From Hymenolepis diminuta (Eukaryota > Platyhelminthes > Cestoda > Cyclophyllidea > Hymenolepididae), in contig CAADRB010000012.1 of the NCBI GenBank assembly GCA_900708905.1, positions 2,136,501 through 2,200,500 of the forward strand: a DNA stretch of 64,000 bases, read 5' to 3'. Of this stretch, positions 37,380-51,112 are shown one piece after another; the stretch's first letter is position 1; the number at the start of each line of letters is the position of its first letter. A model generated the notes under the pieces. That model did not search any database, was not told where the DNA came from, and was given only the letters and a program-made list of their open reading frames with translations. Both the position numbers and the translations under genes were made by a program.

Positions 37380-37970
37380 AAAGGATGATAGAATTCTACC
37401 AAAGTTTTTTCTCATGTTGTACCAAATTTTGACATTCTTAGCACTAACCACATCAATACAGAAGGCGAAGAAACATTCCGGAAGAATAACACGTTTCCAC
37501 CTCATTCTCTATCTCAGTTTTGAAGTGTCCTCCAACCCCCTATGTTTCCCATCCAGACCCCAAATTTTGCCTCCCCTCCTTTATAAACCTCTCTCCAACT
37601 AGGTCTATTCGCTTTATTCGATTAATTTATCTTTGAATTATATGTTTATACATCTTCTTCATGCTTCCTCTTTGTTCGAGTCTTGTATTGAAGAAGTCGA
37701 GATATGGTAAATTGTGTAATATAATACGGCTACCTAATAATATCTTCGGTTCTAAAGTACCAGTTGTTGATCTATCGCTTAAGTTGACTATTTTGCGAGA
37801 AACAAACAACACTAGTAGTTAATAGAAACGGGTTTGAACAAGAAGATAAATGATAGGCAGGTTAGGAATAGACTTTTTTCTTTAACCACTCAACCCACTG
37901 TGGTAAATGCTTTGTCAAATTGGCTATATGAACAGTTTGTATGCATGTAGATTAGTGTGAATAAGCTAAA

Positions 37971-37976
37971 AATAAA
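37971..37976 (+). terminator. Candidate poly(A) signal for gene B
   Basis: AATAAA about 590 nt after the stop codon. It is the first canonical hexamer I saw after 37379; a second lies near 38005. The interval reads as AT-rich 3' UTR with no further supported exon. Confidence -1.
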
Positions 37977-38504
37977 AGGTGAAGCCTTTTATGAGGCTTG
38001 ACAAATAAATGAAGCCACATAAAGTCTAACCTTACATAGCGCAAGCAGCTATCTTTCAACCTTAACTCAATCCCTCTTTCCGGGCATATCACTACATAAT
38101 ACAGAAAAAACGGTTATCATATATATTGTTCGATATATTTTTCACCTGAACTAATCGATTAAGTGGATGTACACATTTGTTGTCTCAAATTAAGGGCAGT
38201 GTTCAGGGCAATTTGATCAATAGGACCTCTTTTTGTCCGTTCAGAGTAGGAATCATTCGCTATCATTGCTGATTTATCTTGGCGGTTTGTTAGGCTTACA
38301 CGATCGATTACTTGAAAAGTGGATCTACCTCTTTATGTTGACCAAGAGATTAGAATAATTCAGGGTTTATCAAGTGATCATCTTCCACCTCTTCTTTGTG
38401 GACACAGCTTTATTCAAAGAATATTCATTTGGTCAGAACCATTTGACACATCTCACTTTCCTCGAGGTATCAGAAAATGGCTTAATATTGATCCTGCTGT
38501 GTGT

Positions 38505-38590
38505 ACGTCGGTGGCGCATTGGTCACTGGACTCGTCTGCCATGCTAGAGGTCACGGGCTCGATTTCCACCGGCGCACACCCTGTTGTGGG
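38505..38590 (+). repeat. tRNA-derived SINE-like repeat, copy 1
   Basis: Contains an A-box-like tggcgcattgg (38512-38522) and a B-box-like gggctcgatttcc (38555-38567) at tRNA-like spacing, as in RNA polymerase III promoters of SINEs. The 32-nt block 38510-38541 matches 41709-41740 at 26 positions. The anticodon stem does not pair well, so it is not a functional tRNA. Confidence -1.
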
Positions 38591-41500
38591 GATGACATTG
38601 TGATAGATAGCGTTTACTTTTCCAAAACTAACTAATAGTAAGAAAAGTTAGTAAATGTGGGATTCAAGCCAGATTAAACTAACATTCATAAGCAGACTGT
38701 CACTGAAAGTCTTATTATACCATAATTAATTAGTTTTTCTTCATAATTTCGACAAATAAATTGATCAGTCGAATAAATAGGCATCGTTCTCTAATAAATT
38801 GAATAATTTATATTATTTTGAATTTGGATACTTAAAGATTTAAAGTCTAGGATGTGAAGTAATTAAAGAATGTTTCGAACAAATGTGCAAGGGTTAGGGT
38901 CTGCCTTGAGTAAGATCTGATGAGGTCTACCACATTAAAATCCTGCCCCTTCTTATCTTGGCAGTTAGAAGGAAAAGTGTGTATCAGAAGCACTTCACTA
39001 ACCATTCAAATGTGGAAGGTAGTCCATGAAGTCTGGATTCCATAATGATGAATTCACTCAAAAAGCAGGGGTCAAATCCTGCAGTATGAAAATTAGAAAG
39101 ACGAAGAAGTGAGCTTTGCTCAAGAACCAATAAGCTTGCAATCTGAAGCCAAATTCAAATTTTACAGGACTCTTCTGAAGATCGGACTTTATGTTCAACT
39201 TCTAATCGATCTCCTTCTCTTAATCCATACGATACTGTTGAATTTTCAGATGCTTTCCCAAAATTGACAATTATAGTAATTTTTGCCTTGGTATGGGTAA
39301 CAAGTATACAAATGCATATAAATAGCTATTGTATATAACGTCAGGAAACTCATCTCTTTAGTGACGAGTGTTGATTCCAAACAGTGAATGTATATTGCTT
39401 AACTTCGAATAATCGGTGTCATTTGATGACGCATTCGATTCTTGAAGCTCTGCAGTAGATACGGGAAAAGCTATTCTATGATAATCTGTGAGAATGCAAT
39501 GCTATGAAGTCATTTACCAACTTTGGTCTCATGTGTGGGTAGTCCACATGACTTATGGAGTGAAGACTAAAAATTAATTTCTTTTGAGCCATCACGCATA
39601 AATGATATCAAAGAAGGAAGCAAATATCATGCAGTGGTTAAGACAAATTAATGGAATTGTAAAATAAGTCTTTAGTTTGACCGGTCTGTCATGGATAAAT
39701 AGCTAAGAATGTCGATACCCGTCAACACAGGAGAATTTAGGCAAAAAAGTGAAGTGCACGGCTGCCAAATATAAGTGAATGTTAGTAGGAGGGAAAGTCA
39801 CGCATTTGCACTTAAATCGAGATAATTTCTTGACAGGCGCAAAGATCAACAAGGAATCCAAGTGCCTATTTTCCGATTGCTTTGAGTTTTATTAAAGTCA
39901 CATACTGGGATATCATTCAAAATGCTGATATTTACATTCATCGCAAGCCTCTTCGAGTGATCTCTTGAGAAGCCAATAAAAATAACATTAATGAAGAATT
40001 AAAATTCTACCTAGCATTTACCCGAACTATTTCTTTATAAGCAGACATCCGATAACCTAATAGTACAATGCATACCACAACGTTTGAGCAAAATCAGGCA
40101 AAATCGGAATAAATTACTTATCTTAGTTTATGTGGCTGCCATCAACAATTTCAAACTGGATGAATTCCGGGTCAGCAGTCGAACCACCGCATTTTTGATC
40201 ATGTTAATTGCGCTTAAAGTGCATAACGGGGATCGGAATTCATAACACAACATTTGCCTCAATTTTTCTCGATCTTATCGTTCTGAGGTCTTATTTCCTG
40301 AGAGTGAGGCAGTTTGGTGCGATTCAAGAAATCTTTGAAATCATCCTGCTTACTTACTCTACTATAAATGATTTTAGATTTCTCAAAGTAACTCTAGAAC
40401 GGTTAAAATAAAGTGGTTACAGGTCTTAGTGGTCATCTTAGTTCTAATGACTCGTCCAAAACCGAGATTACGAGAAGCTGGAAAGGATATGATCAAGGAG
40501 TAAAAATGTAAATGTTAAAATTACTTTACAACATTAAGAAGATTATTTGTGAATAGTTGGGAACACAGCGACCAATCACTACGAAGATGCGTACTTTCTA
40601 AATTTGGCCACCTTCAGAGCTTTTTATGCACTCATCTCTATGATGAGTCTCCTGGAGACACTAAGAACCACGCACCTTGGTATCGAACAAACATCGAATT
40701 CTTTAAGTAGTGAAACAGAAGAAGAAAGGATTTCTGAATCACTGTCATAGATCATAGTAGGTTTAGAATAAAATACCGTGAGAAGAGATTGTGATTAATA
40801 GCATTTGGAGTTGCTCATTACGACACATTTCTCGCAAATATTTGCTCTGTTCCCACACATGGTTAATCTTCATTTATAATCTCTGACTTTTGGAGTGGAG
40901 AGTAATACCAAATGTGGGTGGATACTGAGCAGAATCAAGATGCACTTTACAAAGTTCAGCTAGTCAAACTATATCAAAACATCTTAAATAGTATTAATTA
41001 GCTACTTTTTTGGTTATTCGAAGATGTAAATTATAGCTTATTCGAGACTAAATATATGAAGAGGATACAGCTTTACCAGATCGCATCGTAGTATACGGTA
41101 TCGGTTACGACATACTAATTAGACAAATAGGATACATTTGACAGCAGGGCGAATTCAGCCATACTCAGATGGTTGCGTCTCATAGGGAGTTTATCATATA
41201 AGTACAAGAATGGGTCTAATTATCAAACAGATGATTCTATATGATCAGGACTAACCTATTAATACAATCAAATAGCCCATTAATTGGGAACTCCACTGTT
41301 AACACACTCGAAATTCATAGCGACAGAATAATAAGATTTGAACTTTGGAATGCCAAGTCTTGCTCAACGAACTCAACCGCCTAATCAATATCCAGACAAC
41401 CTGATTATTCCATTAATCGGAAGAAGTAATTTCAAAGTTTATTTTCGTCTTTTACTCGTACCCCCCTGATTCATCCTCTATGTGAACTGACTTATTCCTG

Positions 41501-41639
41501 GCCAGGTTTACTGGATATTACAATAAATAGTTACGATATGATTTTACAGAACTATTAGAACCTGCTTTATTTATTTCCATTGAAAAGGTCAGAAAGAAAA
41601 CAAAACACTAAGAACAACATTCTAAAGCAGGAGAGTGCC

Positions 41640-41790
41640 AGCTTAGAGGTTCGATACCGCGGTGAGAAAGACTCGACGATGGAATATTTTGCTCAGAAAG
41701 AGTGAACTGGTGTCGCAATGGTCAATGTGCTCATCTGCCAAGTCGGGGGTCAGTTTACCAATACTCATCTAGCAGTGGTATTGGTGTCCA
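41640..41790 (+). repeat. tRNA-derived SINE-like repeat, copy 2
   Basis: A-box-like tgtcgcaatgg at 41711-41721 and a degenerate B-box at 41745-41759. Related B-box-like pieces with a similar tail (ggttcgataccgcggtgag near 41647; ggggtcaaatcctgcagtatg near 39068; ggggttaagtcctttgatatg near 46296) suggest more decayed copies between 38 and 47 kb. Confidence -1.
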
Positions 41791-41869
41791 ACCACCCTAG
41801 TTAATTCCCATCAACAAGAGGAATGGCAAAATGAGAGTTTCTCATAAGAGCGGTTCGAGGATATATTTA

Positions 41870-42020
41870 TTATACCGAAGTCAGTTGCTGTGAGCGGGTT
41901 TGGAAGGTACTTACTCTGAAAGAACGGATAGGAAGCTGCAGCCCTGTAACCAGTACGCCGAAAATGTGATTAAGTGGAGGAGTTAAGTTCACATTGCGCG
42001 TAGATAAGCAATGAAACCGC
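41870..42020 (+). repeat. Short repeat shared with 43070-43190
   Basis: The blocks cctgtaa...aaatgtgattaa.gtgga and the following sequence are shared with 43103-43160 in the same orientation. It follows the SINE-like copy at 41.7 kb and may be its tail or a neighbouring family. Confidence -1.
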
Positions 42021-42474
42021 TAAATATTCATAGAATTTGCTTGTCACTCTATGTTGCAATAGAGCCAAACGGAAAATTGTTGGTTTAATCAGACTTATTT
42101 TGTTCATTCATAATAATTAAAAATATTAAACACTGTGAGAATTTAAAGATTTCCATTAATAAAATTCAGATTTAGCTCATGTTTATATCTATTAAGGTTT
42201 GTTATCAATTCCATTAGGTCAATGAAAAGTGGTCCCAATTAACGTTCAACTCCTTTTGTTAGAGGAGGAAATTACTGAAATATGTAGATTTTGGTCCTAG
42301 AATACAGAGGTATAATCATAGCTTAAGATTGATATCTCCTTGTCAATATGGCCTCCAGAGGATAGAAAAGGATGCTAAATGTGATTCAAGTTTAAATCTG
42401 AGTTCATTAAGGTGATCATTTGGGCTGAATATCGATTTTCAAAGAACAAGGATTTGTGTTCATTCGAAAATTCA

Positions 42475-42511
42475 CAGATAGATAGATAGACAGACAGACA
42501 TACAGACAGAC

Positions 42512-42566
<55 letters not shown>
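42475..42566. repeat. GATA/GACA microsatellite
   Basis: About 92 nt of tandem tetramers, GATA with a block of GACA in the left half. Frames through it give meaningless Ser-Ile-Tyr-Leu repeats on the minus strand. Confidence -1.
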
Positions 42567-45500
42567 AACCTTATGCTGATCCTGCATAAATGATCGGTGA
42601 GAGAGGGCGAAATTAGGATAATGAATCCTACAGTGACTGTGGACAATAGACCACAACTAAAAGGCGTGCATAGAGGAAAAACTATGTTTGGGGATCTTCA
42701 ATGACATGAACTATTTATCTCCTTCTACGTTTTTGAATTCTAGCCCCTGTTTAATATTTACAATTTTTTTGCTGTCTCATGAGAAACAGGTAATTTTTTA
42801 TTTTCTTAATCAGTTAATATTGGCATAACTCATTCTCTTACATTATCGGTTTGTTGATATAGTCTTTTTTCTGATTAATTAAGTCAACTTAGCTTTACCT
42901 AACAACCGTAACAACCTTTCGTGAAATTATCTGGAAAAGGTGTACTTTTTTTCTCATTCAGCAGGTTAGGGAAACCAGCTTTGAACAGAGGTGATAAGCT
43001 AGGCTCTGGCCCTTCTACGGACTAAATTATCACAAACTAGAAATGAGGGGGTCGATACCAAATTATTTTATCAGGGAAGAGCAGATAGAAGACAATCGTG
43101 TGACCTGTAAGCTGTAAATGTGATTAAAGTGGAATAGGCTTAAAACACAAATGATAGGAAATGCGATAAAATTGGATAGAATTGATAAGCAAATCAAGAT
43201 AACAGACAGCATAGATTAGAAATAAATTAATTACTGGGACACTGGATATGTAAATCAGAATTTAATTGGATCATTCAGCTGTTAAGACTTCCATATTGCA
43301 CTGATCCTATTAAAAGGTATCAGTTTGTAGTTATCAGGGTAGGTAACACTAAAAATACACAAAGTTTAAGTGTTATTACATCTACCCATAATTAATATAA
43401 TTATCTAGAAACTCTCATCATGTTTGATTATCTTAATTAATATCCTTTACCTTTATTTTATGTTTGCGCTTGTTTCCCGAATTAATCTTATGACTTAGTA
43501 ATAGTTCATGAAGAAATGGAACAATACGCTCGAAATCTACTATCAATACGGCTACGGTAACGTTTAAAACAATTCTATTATTTAGAAGACTAAATTGCAT
43601 TTGCCTTGATCGATTTGCATTATGGATGAAATCACAAATCGGTGACGTCCGTCTCGTCGTCTAGTTTCACACAATAATCACTTTATCTGAGAGCAGCATA
43701 ATGGTGATCTAGTCATTCAACACCAATTTCTGACAAAAATGATTGATTATAAAATGTTCAATTGGGTTAAATTGCCTTTTGTAGTTCTTTTAAGATGCAA
43801 TTCATACCATTTTGACCTTTTGGCCCTTAACAACAGTAGATATTGGTAGACATAACGTATTGACATAATACAAATTTCCCAAACATATTGAAGAAAAGGG
43901 AAATAACCAAGATATAGTGATAACACTGGAGCTTCTCTTACGACCTAAATAACATTCATCCACCTTGAGTGAAATTCAATGAGTTTTGTAAAGTTTGAGG
44001 TGTCTTTGCTAGTCTCACCACAAAAAAATACAAATGGCATAACTAACCATTCAATTGAATTAACTACCCAATAAGCTCTGAATAAGGCAAACATGAACTT
44101 ACCAAGAAATCTAGGAGTTGAATCAAGAAAATTTAGATTCGAAGCACTCGGAAATTACAAACTTGACACCTCAGTGATTTCTGAATTCAAACAGAATATG
44201 ACTCCTGACTTTACTATATGTTCCTATTTGATCCTTCGCTCCATCCCTTATTGGTCTATTTGCTCTTTCGCGTGTTCAGATGCTTGCATTTTTTTGTAAT
44301 TCCTTGGGTAAAAATTAAATTGTGTCACTGGTAAAGGCTAAATAGCAATCAACAATCTCTCTTATAATTAATATTAAACAGTACAATTGTATGCACATTT
44401 TGAAGTACATATCCAGCATATATTCTCCGACAGGAACAGGTATGCCGCATCAAAATAATTGTCAACTTTTGCTACATGTTAGGTGATTTGGTGGAAGTTT
44501 CACCTGGTTTTTGATTGGATTATTAGGTCAGTCAATGCGTCAGTCTCTATGCACGAACTGAAAATACCAATGCGGAGGTCAACAGATAATTAGAAATGCA
44601 AGTTTTATTCTGAAAGCCAATCTAATTAAGTCTTGCCAAAACATAGTCACCGTTTTACAAATTCGATATAAAACGCATTAATATTTCTTTCTAAGCGAGG
44701 GTTTTATTTCCCATTTTCTTGAACGAAGTAAAATTTCATGCGTCAATGGTGTAGCAGTAATAACTAAATTATGCTGAGTTCTGCTACGTTAAAGTTATGT
44801 AAGCTTCTATCATCCTGCTATTTTAATTAATAGAGAAAGTCTGGGCAGTCTATACTAACTAACGACACCACGACTCTAAAGACGAGAGTGGTGCTACCAC
44901 CCGATCTTTTAAACCTTGTCAAATCGACTGTACGCTTTCTTCTGCAGTTGGAAGATCTTAAGACTTCAGTTAAACTCTTTCACAGGATCTTCTTCTTAGG
45001 GAACCAGAATTCAGACAAACTGTCGTTAATACCGATACAACAACGTTTCTTATGCGCCTCGATCAATTCTTCTCCCATGGGATATATCACTCCCTCTTCG
45101 CCAAGCCTTGAGCGATTTTTTAATAGTCCGGAAAACTTATTTATAAGTGCATTTGTCCCCTCTATAGACAACCTCATACGTACACATCGCATCCGCACAC
45201 CTATAAACACTCCTCCCTCTCCAAAGCATATTTTAATACAAACAATGACCGATCACAATTTGATCAATTAAACCAAATGTAATATTAAGAAATCGATTCC
45301 TTCTAAAATAAAATACTTCGAATTTCATTACTTGTGAATATAACAATAATAGTTCTCATTAATAACGGAAAACTAGGAAGGGTAAGTTGACTCACAGGAT
45401 TTGAGTTCATCTAATGAAATTTAACATGAGAAAAAAAGAAAAGAAGTCAGGAGGAAAACAACTAAAGTGCATTAAATTTGTAGCCTTGCTTTAGTACATC

Positions 45501-48500
45501 AATTCTGTATTTGCAGAAACTTGTTTAAACAATTGGATTAATACATATTTAACTAAAAGGAAAAGAAATAGAATCCGCTGTAATACAAAATAAGGTCACT
45601 CAAAGTGTCATTTAGAACCAGTGACAATTTGACAAATATAATCTAGTTCTTTAATTGAGACCCACGGAAAACAGAAATACTATTCCTACTATTCTCTGAT
45701 CTTAAAGGAGGCCGAATGCTAATATAAAATGCTCGAAGGAAAACCATAAAGTTTTTTCTTCACTAAAGAGCTAACTAATGAATAAGAGAATTTTCCAACT
45801 TTCAGAGGTCCAATTCTCCTCATTCTCTCACGATTCAAAGCCTCTGGCTACTTGACCTTAAAAATTAACGAAATGTTGCTATAATCGTATTAAGGCACGC
45901 TGGTAGTGCAACGTACTCGTGTTCGTCTGCTCATTGGTGCGCACCGCGTGAATGGAATGACCAATCGCATTGGCTAATAAAGGGATGAAAGAATTCGAGT
46001 TTCACCAGGGCTACTGTATGATGCTACCCTTCCCCCCTCTGCCCTGTCTATCCAAAATGAGTGTTCGAAGTGCTTGTCTAACTGTGCTTGGAGCTAAAAT
46101 TTTAAAGCGTACTAACCGAAAGTCTTCAGATACGGAGGGGGAAAAGGTGGTAAGATAATTTGAGCATGCTTTTTGACCTGTCAATCTGAATAGCCGTCTA
46201 AATATGGCAGACTTATCGATAAGTGAAATTTATCAGACACTGGCAATACGATTAGCTCAATAGCGAGGCTTTAAGCTTTAAAAAAGATAATGTCGGGGTT
46301 AAGTCCTTTGATATGCAAATTTGTTCAATTTCAGCCTTCACATACCACTTTTGTTATTGAGCTCATTTTTATTAAAAAGATGAAGAAATGATCAGGAGGA
46401 GAGGAGGAGATGCTAAAGAGAGGCAAAATAGGAAGACTTTTATTAGAAAGCAATAGAGTAGGAAGTGCTTCGGTTCCTTTCTTGGAATTTTTTCTTTGAG
46501 CTATCTGGACCTACTAGATTTAATTTCACATAGTTTGCAGGGTAATGAGTGTACAATTACACTGATGGTAGGATTACACTCATACAGTTTCTGGCACGTT
46601 TGTTAGAGTATTTTAAAAATTACACTTCCTAACTATAAGACTAATTGATTGTAACCTTGATAGAGACAAGATTTGAAGTTACTTGTGTTTTTGCATTTAA
46701 CTATTTTCCTGATTAAATTTATATTGAAGTTTTGTGCATTAATAGCATTATAAAATAATGATATATCATACCATTCAACAAACGGATATATACCTATAAG
46801 GATAAAATCTTAGGAAAAACCATGGCTCTGTGAAAGCTATTATCCCGATTTGGCCTTTCCGCGGTTTTCAGAAAAGGCTTAAATCTATTGCTATCAGACA
46901 TCCATTGTGCTTTTGTGGAAAGGCTGATTCAATATGTACTAATAGCCTGTTTTAACTGGCCCCTTCCATCTTGTGAAAAAAATATAAGTTTATCTACTAC
47001 GAAACTAATTAGAATTTTCTAGTAAATAAGCAATAACCAAAATTCAAATGAATGTAATCTTCTTCAAAACTGGCTTTTAATCCGATTGCCACCATACTAT
47101 TTCTGTAGAAAGGCTTCAATAAAGCGTAACAATCTCAAACATATCAAGCCAAGAGGGGTCTTAAACTAAAACAACACCAATCACTATTTAAGACAAATAA
47201 TCTCCTTTTCTCATTGACACTAACTGCTCCGGGTGATCTTAATCAAGTAAGCGCTTTAATCCACTTCCACCCTCGCCGCTCTCCCAAAGTCGGTGTGCCT
47301 ATATCCACATGCTTTTTACTTCTGGAATATAGATTTCAACGGTATGCCATTGTGCTAAAGTTATCTGCAGTGATTTGCTCTTATCTATTCCAAAACTCGC
47401 GATTCTCTCCGACTTAGTAGAAAATTAAAAAGATTTAGACTTTCGACAAAGATTTTGGCTTTCTTGACAAGTTCGTTTGTAGTTGACAGTCTAGTTAAAT
47501 CAATTTATAATTCTTATTATTCCTTAAACTCAGTGAGAATTTTCTTGAAGGTTAAGATTGTGATTAACCCAATTTTTCTAAAAGTTTATGAAATCAGTAA
47601 AAAATGCTTCATAACCCTCATTTTTGACATTTTGTTAGGTATACACTATTAATTATAACTTCCATAATTATTATTTATTCTAGAATTCTATCAAATATTT
47701 GGAAATAAATTGGAAATATTTTTACGTTTATAAGAAAGTTATTTTTCCATTATTTTTTTTTCTGCTAGTAGGAAAGCGATATCCTCTTCTTCAAAATAAA
47801 TTTTTGATGAGAAAGTAGTGCACTGAGCGAAAATAGTCAATAACTACAATTTCCTATCTGTGTCTGAAAGCTGTCACTTTAGTCAAACAAATCGCCCACT
47901 TTAAAAAAGCTCCCTTTAGGATTGTCCTAATTTAGAATGTAGCAGACAGTATACCATTGTCTATTGTAAGCCTAGTAGTTTCAAATTAATCGCTATTGGC
48001 AACACTTTCTCCTTTTTCCTCGACGGTAAACAGAGTATGAACAAAACTTGTTTTTATGCCTTTTTTATTTTTATATATGTTCTATAAAGCTAGAAAGTTT
48101 TAATCAGTATATCCCCAAAATTCTCACCTTAGTTTTATAAAACTAAAATTTGAAATCTGACTAAATAAGTCAAAGTGCACCTATGCGGTGAAAAATCGAT
48201 AGTTGGAGTATTGATTTTTCATTGTGAGTTCGGTTCAGAAGTGCAACGATTTAAAGGTACATCGAACTGGAAACCTCCCCCATATTGATGAAAATTTGGC
48301 TTCTACCTTTATTTCCGCTTTAGATGACAGAAAATTTAAAATTGATGCTTTTAGAGTTACAAACATTTTTAATTAAAGCAATAAGATAATTTCAGGAATC
48401 ATCTTTAATTCAAGTTTCTCGAAATCTTGAACCCGACATTATTTCTTGAAAAAGCCGAGATCTAGTTGTAAATGTAAACTCACATGTCCCTCTATAAAAT

Positions 48501-49769
48501 ATTACTTGGATGTAAGCTTTTATCAGTTCACATACCCCAAATTCTCTAAATTTAGATTGATTCTTTTGCACTCTCTGCACACAACTGCCCTGGGAGTATC
48601 GATTTGATTGGCAAAGTTGGCGTGATGATAAGTCTGCTGCACTGAAAATTGAGACGTTTCGTGCAGGTACAATAGCGGTGTTATTTGTACCCCCAATTGG
48701 AACCCGAGCCAATCCAAACAACAAGCGTCACACACATCAATGATTCTATACACCCCTTTTTACTCTTGAAAGAAATTGACTTACAATCAGTTCGAAATTG
48801 GACACTAATCACTTACATTACATTTTGCATGCCTTTAATTGAAATAAATTTCTTAGAGAATGTGCTCTTCCTTCACGTAATTATCAATAAACTAGCAGGA
48901 TTTCAGAAATATTAATATTCCTTTGATTCCTGTTTATCAGAGCTTAATTAATGTGTTACTTGTAGGTAAGTTAATGTCTCGACAATGGAAGATAACCCTA
49001 AACAACTTGATGAACTCAGTACTTAATGAGGCTGTGCACTTTTAATGCACCCATTTTTATTAGAAAAGTCTCAAGTTTTTAAGTTGTAGTCTAACCCTTC
49101 TTTACTTTTAAGTGCTTGAAGATCACAGATACTTTTTAAGATGGGTTCCACAATTTAATGCATTTTTCTCCTTTTTACTTGAGATTCTTTTCGCTTAAAC
49201 GTGTGAATAAAAAAGAAACACTTAGAGAGGACTTTAATGAGGCGATGGTCGGTGAATTAATTAGCTATTTAAATAAATTTAATCACGATGATTACATTTT
49301 TATGACAGTGTGGGTGGATAATGTACTTACACCATTTGGCCTTCCTAATTGAAGACTTTCTTGTAAGTAGCGACATTTGATGCAGCGTTATTTGATTAAA
49401 GTGTGCGACCATGCAATCATTTTATCTTCTGAATTTGTGTTAATCACCAATTTCATGAATTCTATGAATGTAACTTTGCTACTTTACTTGGTAAAAAGGC
49501 ATGAAGGCAGTCCAAACAGTAGCGATGCCATTACACACCTTTGAACTGGAATTAATAAAATGTTTATTACAATGAATATTGTCAGCATCACAGTCTAATG
49601 TGGAATCAATGATCTTTAAAGTCTTCTGGGAAATCCTGAGGTAAAACTTCAACAAAGAAACCTTTAGCTTTGGATTGCTGGTAGATTTTGTACCTAGCTC
49701 TCTAATACTAATGTAAGGTCAAAGTGATGACAAAGACTAACTTAAAGAGCCAATAACATCTGGAATTTA

Positions 49770-51101
49770 CAGGGTGCGTAAGGCATCTGAGGACACCTTA
49801 TGCACTTTTAGAAAAACTGAAAATGAAACTGTTGATGGTTGAAGCTTATAGTTTTTCAATAAAATACTAATTAACATAATGTTAACCTAGGTCCTATTCT
49901 ATATCACCATCTTCAACTTCTATCACCCACTCAATATTCCAGTCCGAAACCGACTGACTGCAAACCTTCATCAGATCATGTTGTCTTTATTGATATACCC
50001 CATTACTTGGACTATTGCCTCCATTGGAGAGAAGGATTTGGTGTTATGGAGATGCTTATTAACTTCTTTCTCAACCTCGCCCTCCCACCCCATACGTAAC
50101 AATATCTGAAGGATTAAAGTTTGGTGAGTTAGGAAACGACTATAAATTTGGTGTGGTGTGACATGATGATGAAAATTCTCAACCATCCAATTCGGGATTT
50201 TGAGAGGTTTATGGAATAGGGGCGAATCTTGTTGGCAGACATAGAGTCTTCCTCCATTGTCTACGCTGTCTATCCAAGGTGGTTTAACAACAATGGTTTG
50301 AAAAGTGTCCACATAGGTAGCTGCTTCTACATTGACTCCAAGGTCCTGTGAAAAAATGGAGGAGTTATGATGTGCCTCTCTCTCACTACTAACAACACCG
50401 AACACCATCTCCCTTGATGGAAACTTCGTACGCATGAATAACATTTGGAACTACAGTGGGGTCTGCCTCCACATAATCACCTACCATTTCTTCTATTGAC
50501 TTCTCCGTCCCAGTGAAAGTAGTTTTCGTGGGAGAAACACCAAAGACACTCTTCTTCTGCGTGCTTCAATTTCTTTATAGTCACTTTGCATGCATTCAAT
50601 GATCTCTTGAGTTGTTTTGTCCACATCAACTGATGGCCTCACCTAAGAATTTGTGAGATTGGCATCCGAGGTCTTCCTTCCGAAGAACATTCCTTGTATA
50701 TTGCAGTTCCTTCAGACACCTAAGAATGTTTGGCAAGATTTCGCGAATTAACTTCGCAGGATTTTCATCTATCATGCCATACACTCTTTTCACAAACTCA
50801 GGTGTTCTGAGTGAGTGTGGGTGAGGTAGTTGATTAGCAGAGCGTTGACAATGCTCCTGTTTCCTCTTCCCCATGGCAGTCAATTCATCTCCATTGATTT
50901 CATTCAACAGCTCCTTTCTAACTGTGCAAACGAAAGATGTGGCGACTTGTAAAAATCTCCCAATTTCTAAATTCCCGTCTTTTAATTTCATTAGTTATGA
51001 TATTATCTGCCATGAAACCTTCAGATATAAGGTCATTAATTATAATCGAGTTAGTTTAAATTACAAAAATATGAATGTTCTCAGATACCTTACGCACAGT
51101 G
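49770..51101 (-). mobile_element. Complete but inactive Tc1/mariner-superfamily element
   Basis: The ends are inverted repeats: 49770-49795 and 51076-51101 match at 22 of 26 positions, core GTGCGTAAGG and ATCTGAG. The element is flanked by TA on both sides (49768-49769, 51102-51103), the expected target duplication. Its length (1332 bp) is typical of the superfamily. The minus strand holds broken transposase frames. Ends of this kind are cut by a DD(E/D) transposase that moves the element by cut and paste. Confidence -1.
49971..50991 (-). pseudogene. Broken mariner-type transposase
   Basis: The N-terminal part (50626-50991) contains RTPEFVKRVYGMIDENP, a DNA-binding-domain motif of this transposase group. 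The C-terminal part (49971-50444) contains VFGVVSSE, the region around WIDSVDNGGRLYVCQQDS, ENFHHHVTP and EVNKHLHNTK. These follow the known order of the catalytic region: second catalytic Asp in QQDS, then W-L-ENF. The two parts are in different frames with a degraded stretch between (about 50445-50625), so no intact protein is made. The usual HTA after QQDSAP is also altered. Confidence -1.
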
Positions 51102-51112
51102 TAAAAGCTTAA

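Larger units (their letters stand above)
38600..49767. other. Repeat-bearing intergenic DNA without a supported gene
   Basis: Contains the SINE-like pieces and the microsatellite. Frames at 44888-45271 (+) and 48410-48753 (-) are the longest, but neither shows a family motif, and the latter overlaps a second open frame on the same strand. Confidence -1.

Noticed and set aside
37380..37602. Continuation of the alternative frame over the last gene B exon (to 37602)
   Set aside because: The splice phase from 32916 and from the microexons selects the FIGQY frame ending at 37379. The longer frame has no matching upstream exon.
38505..38590. Functional tRNA gene
   Set aside because: Box-like motifs are present, but the anticodon and acceptor stems do not pair and the B box carries an extra base. 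A SINE-like remnant fits better.
42375..42656. Minus-strand frames with Ile-Tyr-Leu-Ser repeats
   Set aside because: They are translation of the GATA/GACA microsatellite.
44888..45271. 127-codon + strand frame
   Set aside because: Overlaps a diverged repeat, shows no family motif, and has an equally open minus-strand frame. Not supported as a gene.
48410..48753. Two overlapping minus-strand frames of about 100 and 76 codons
   Set aside because: No recognisable motif, no splice or promoter context, and two competing frames. Locally higher GC is enough to explain the open frames.
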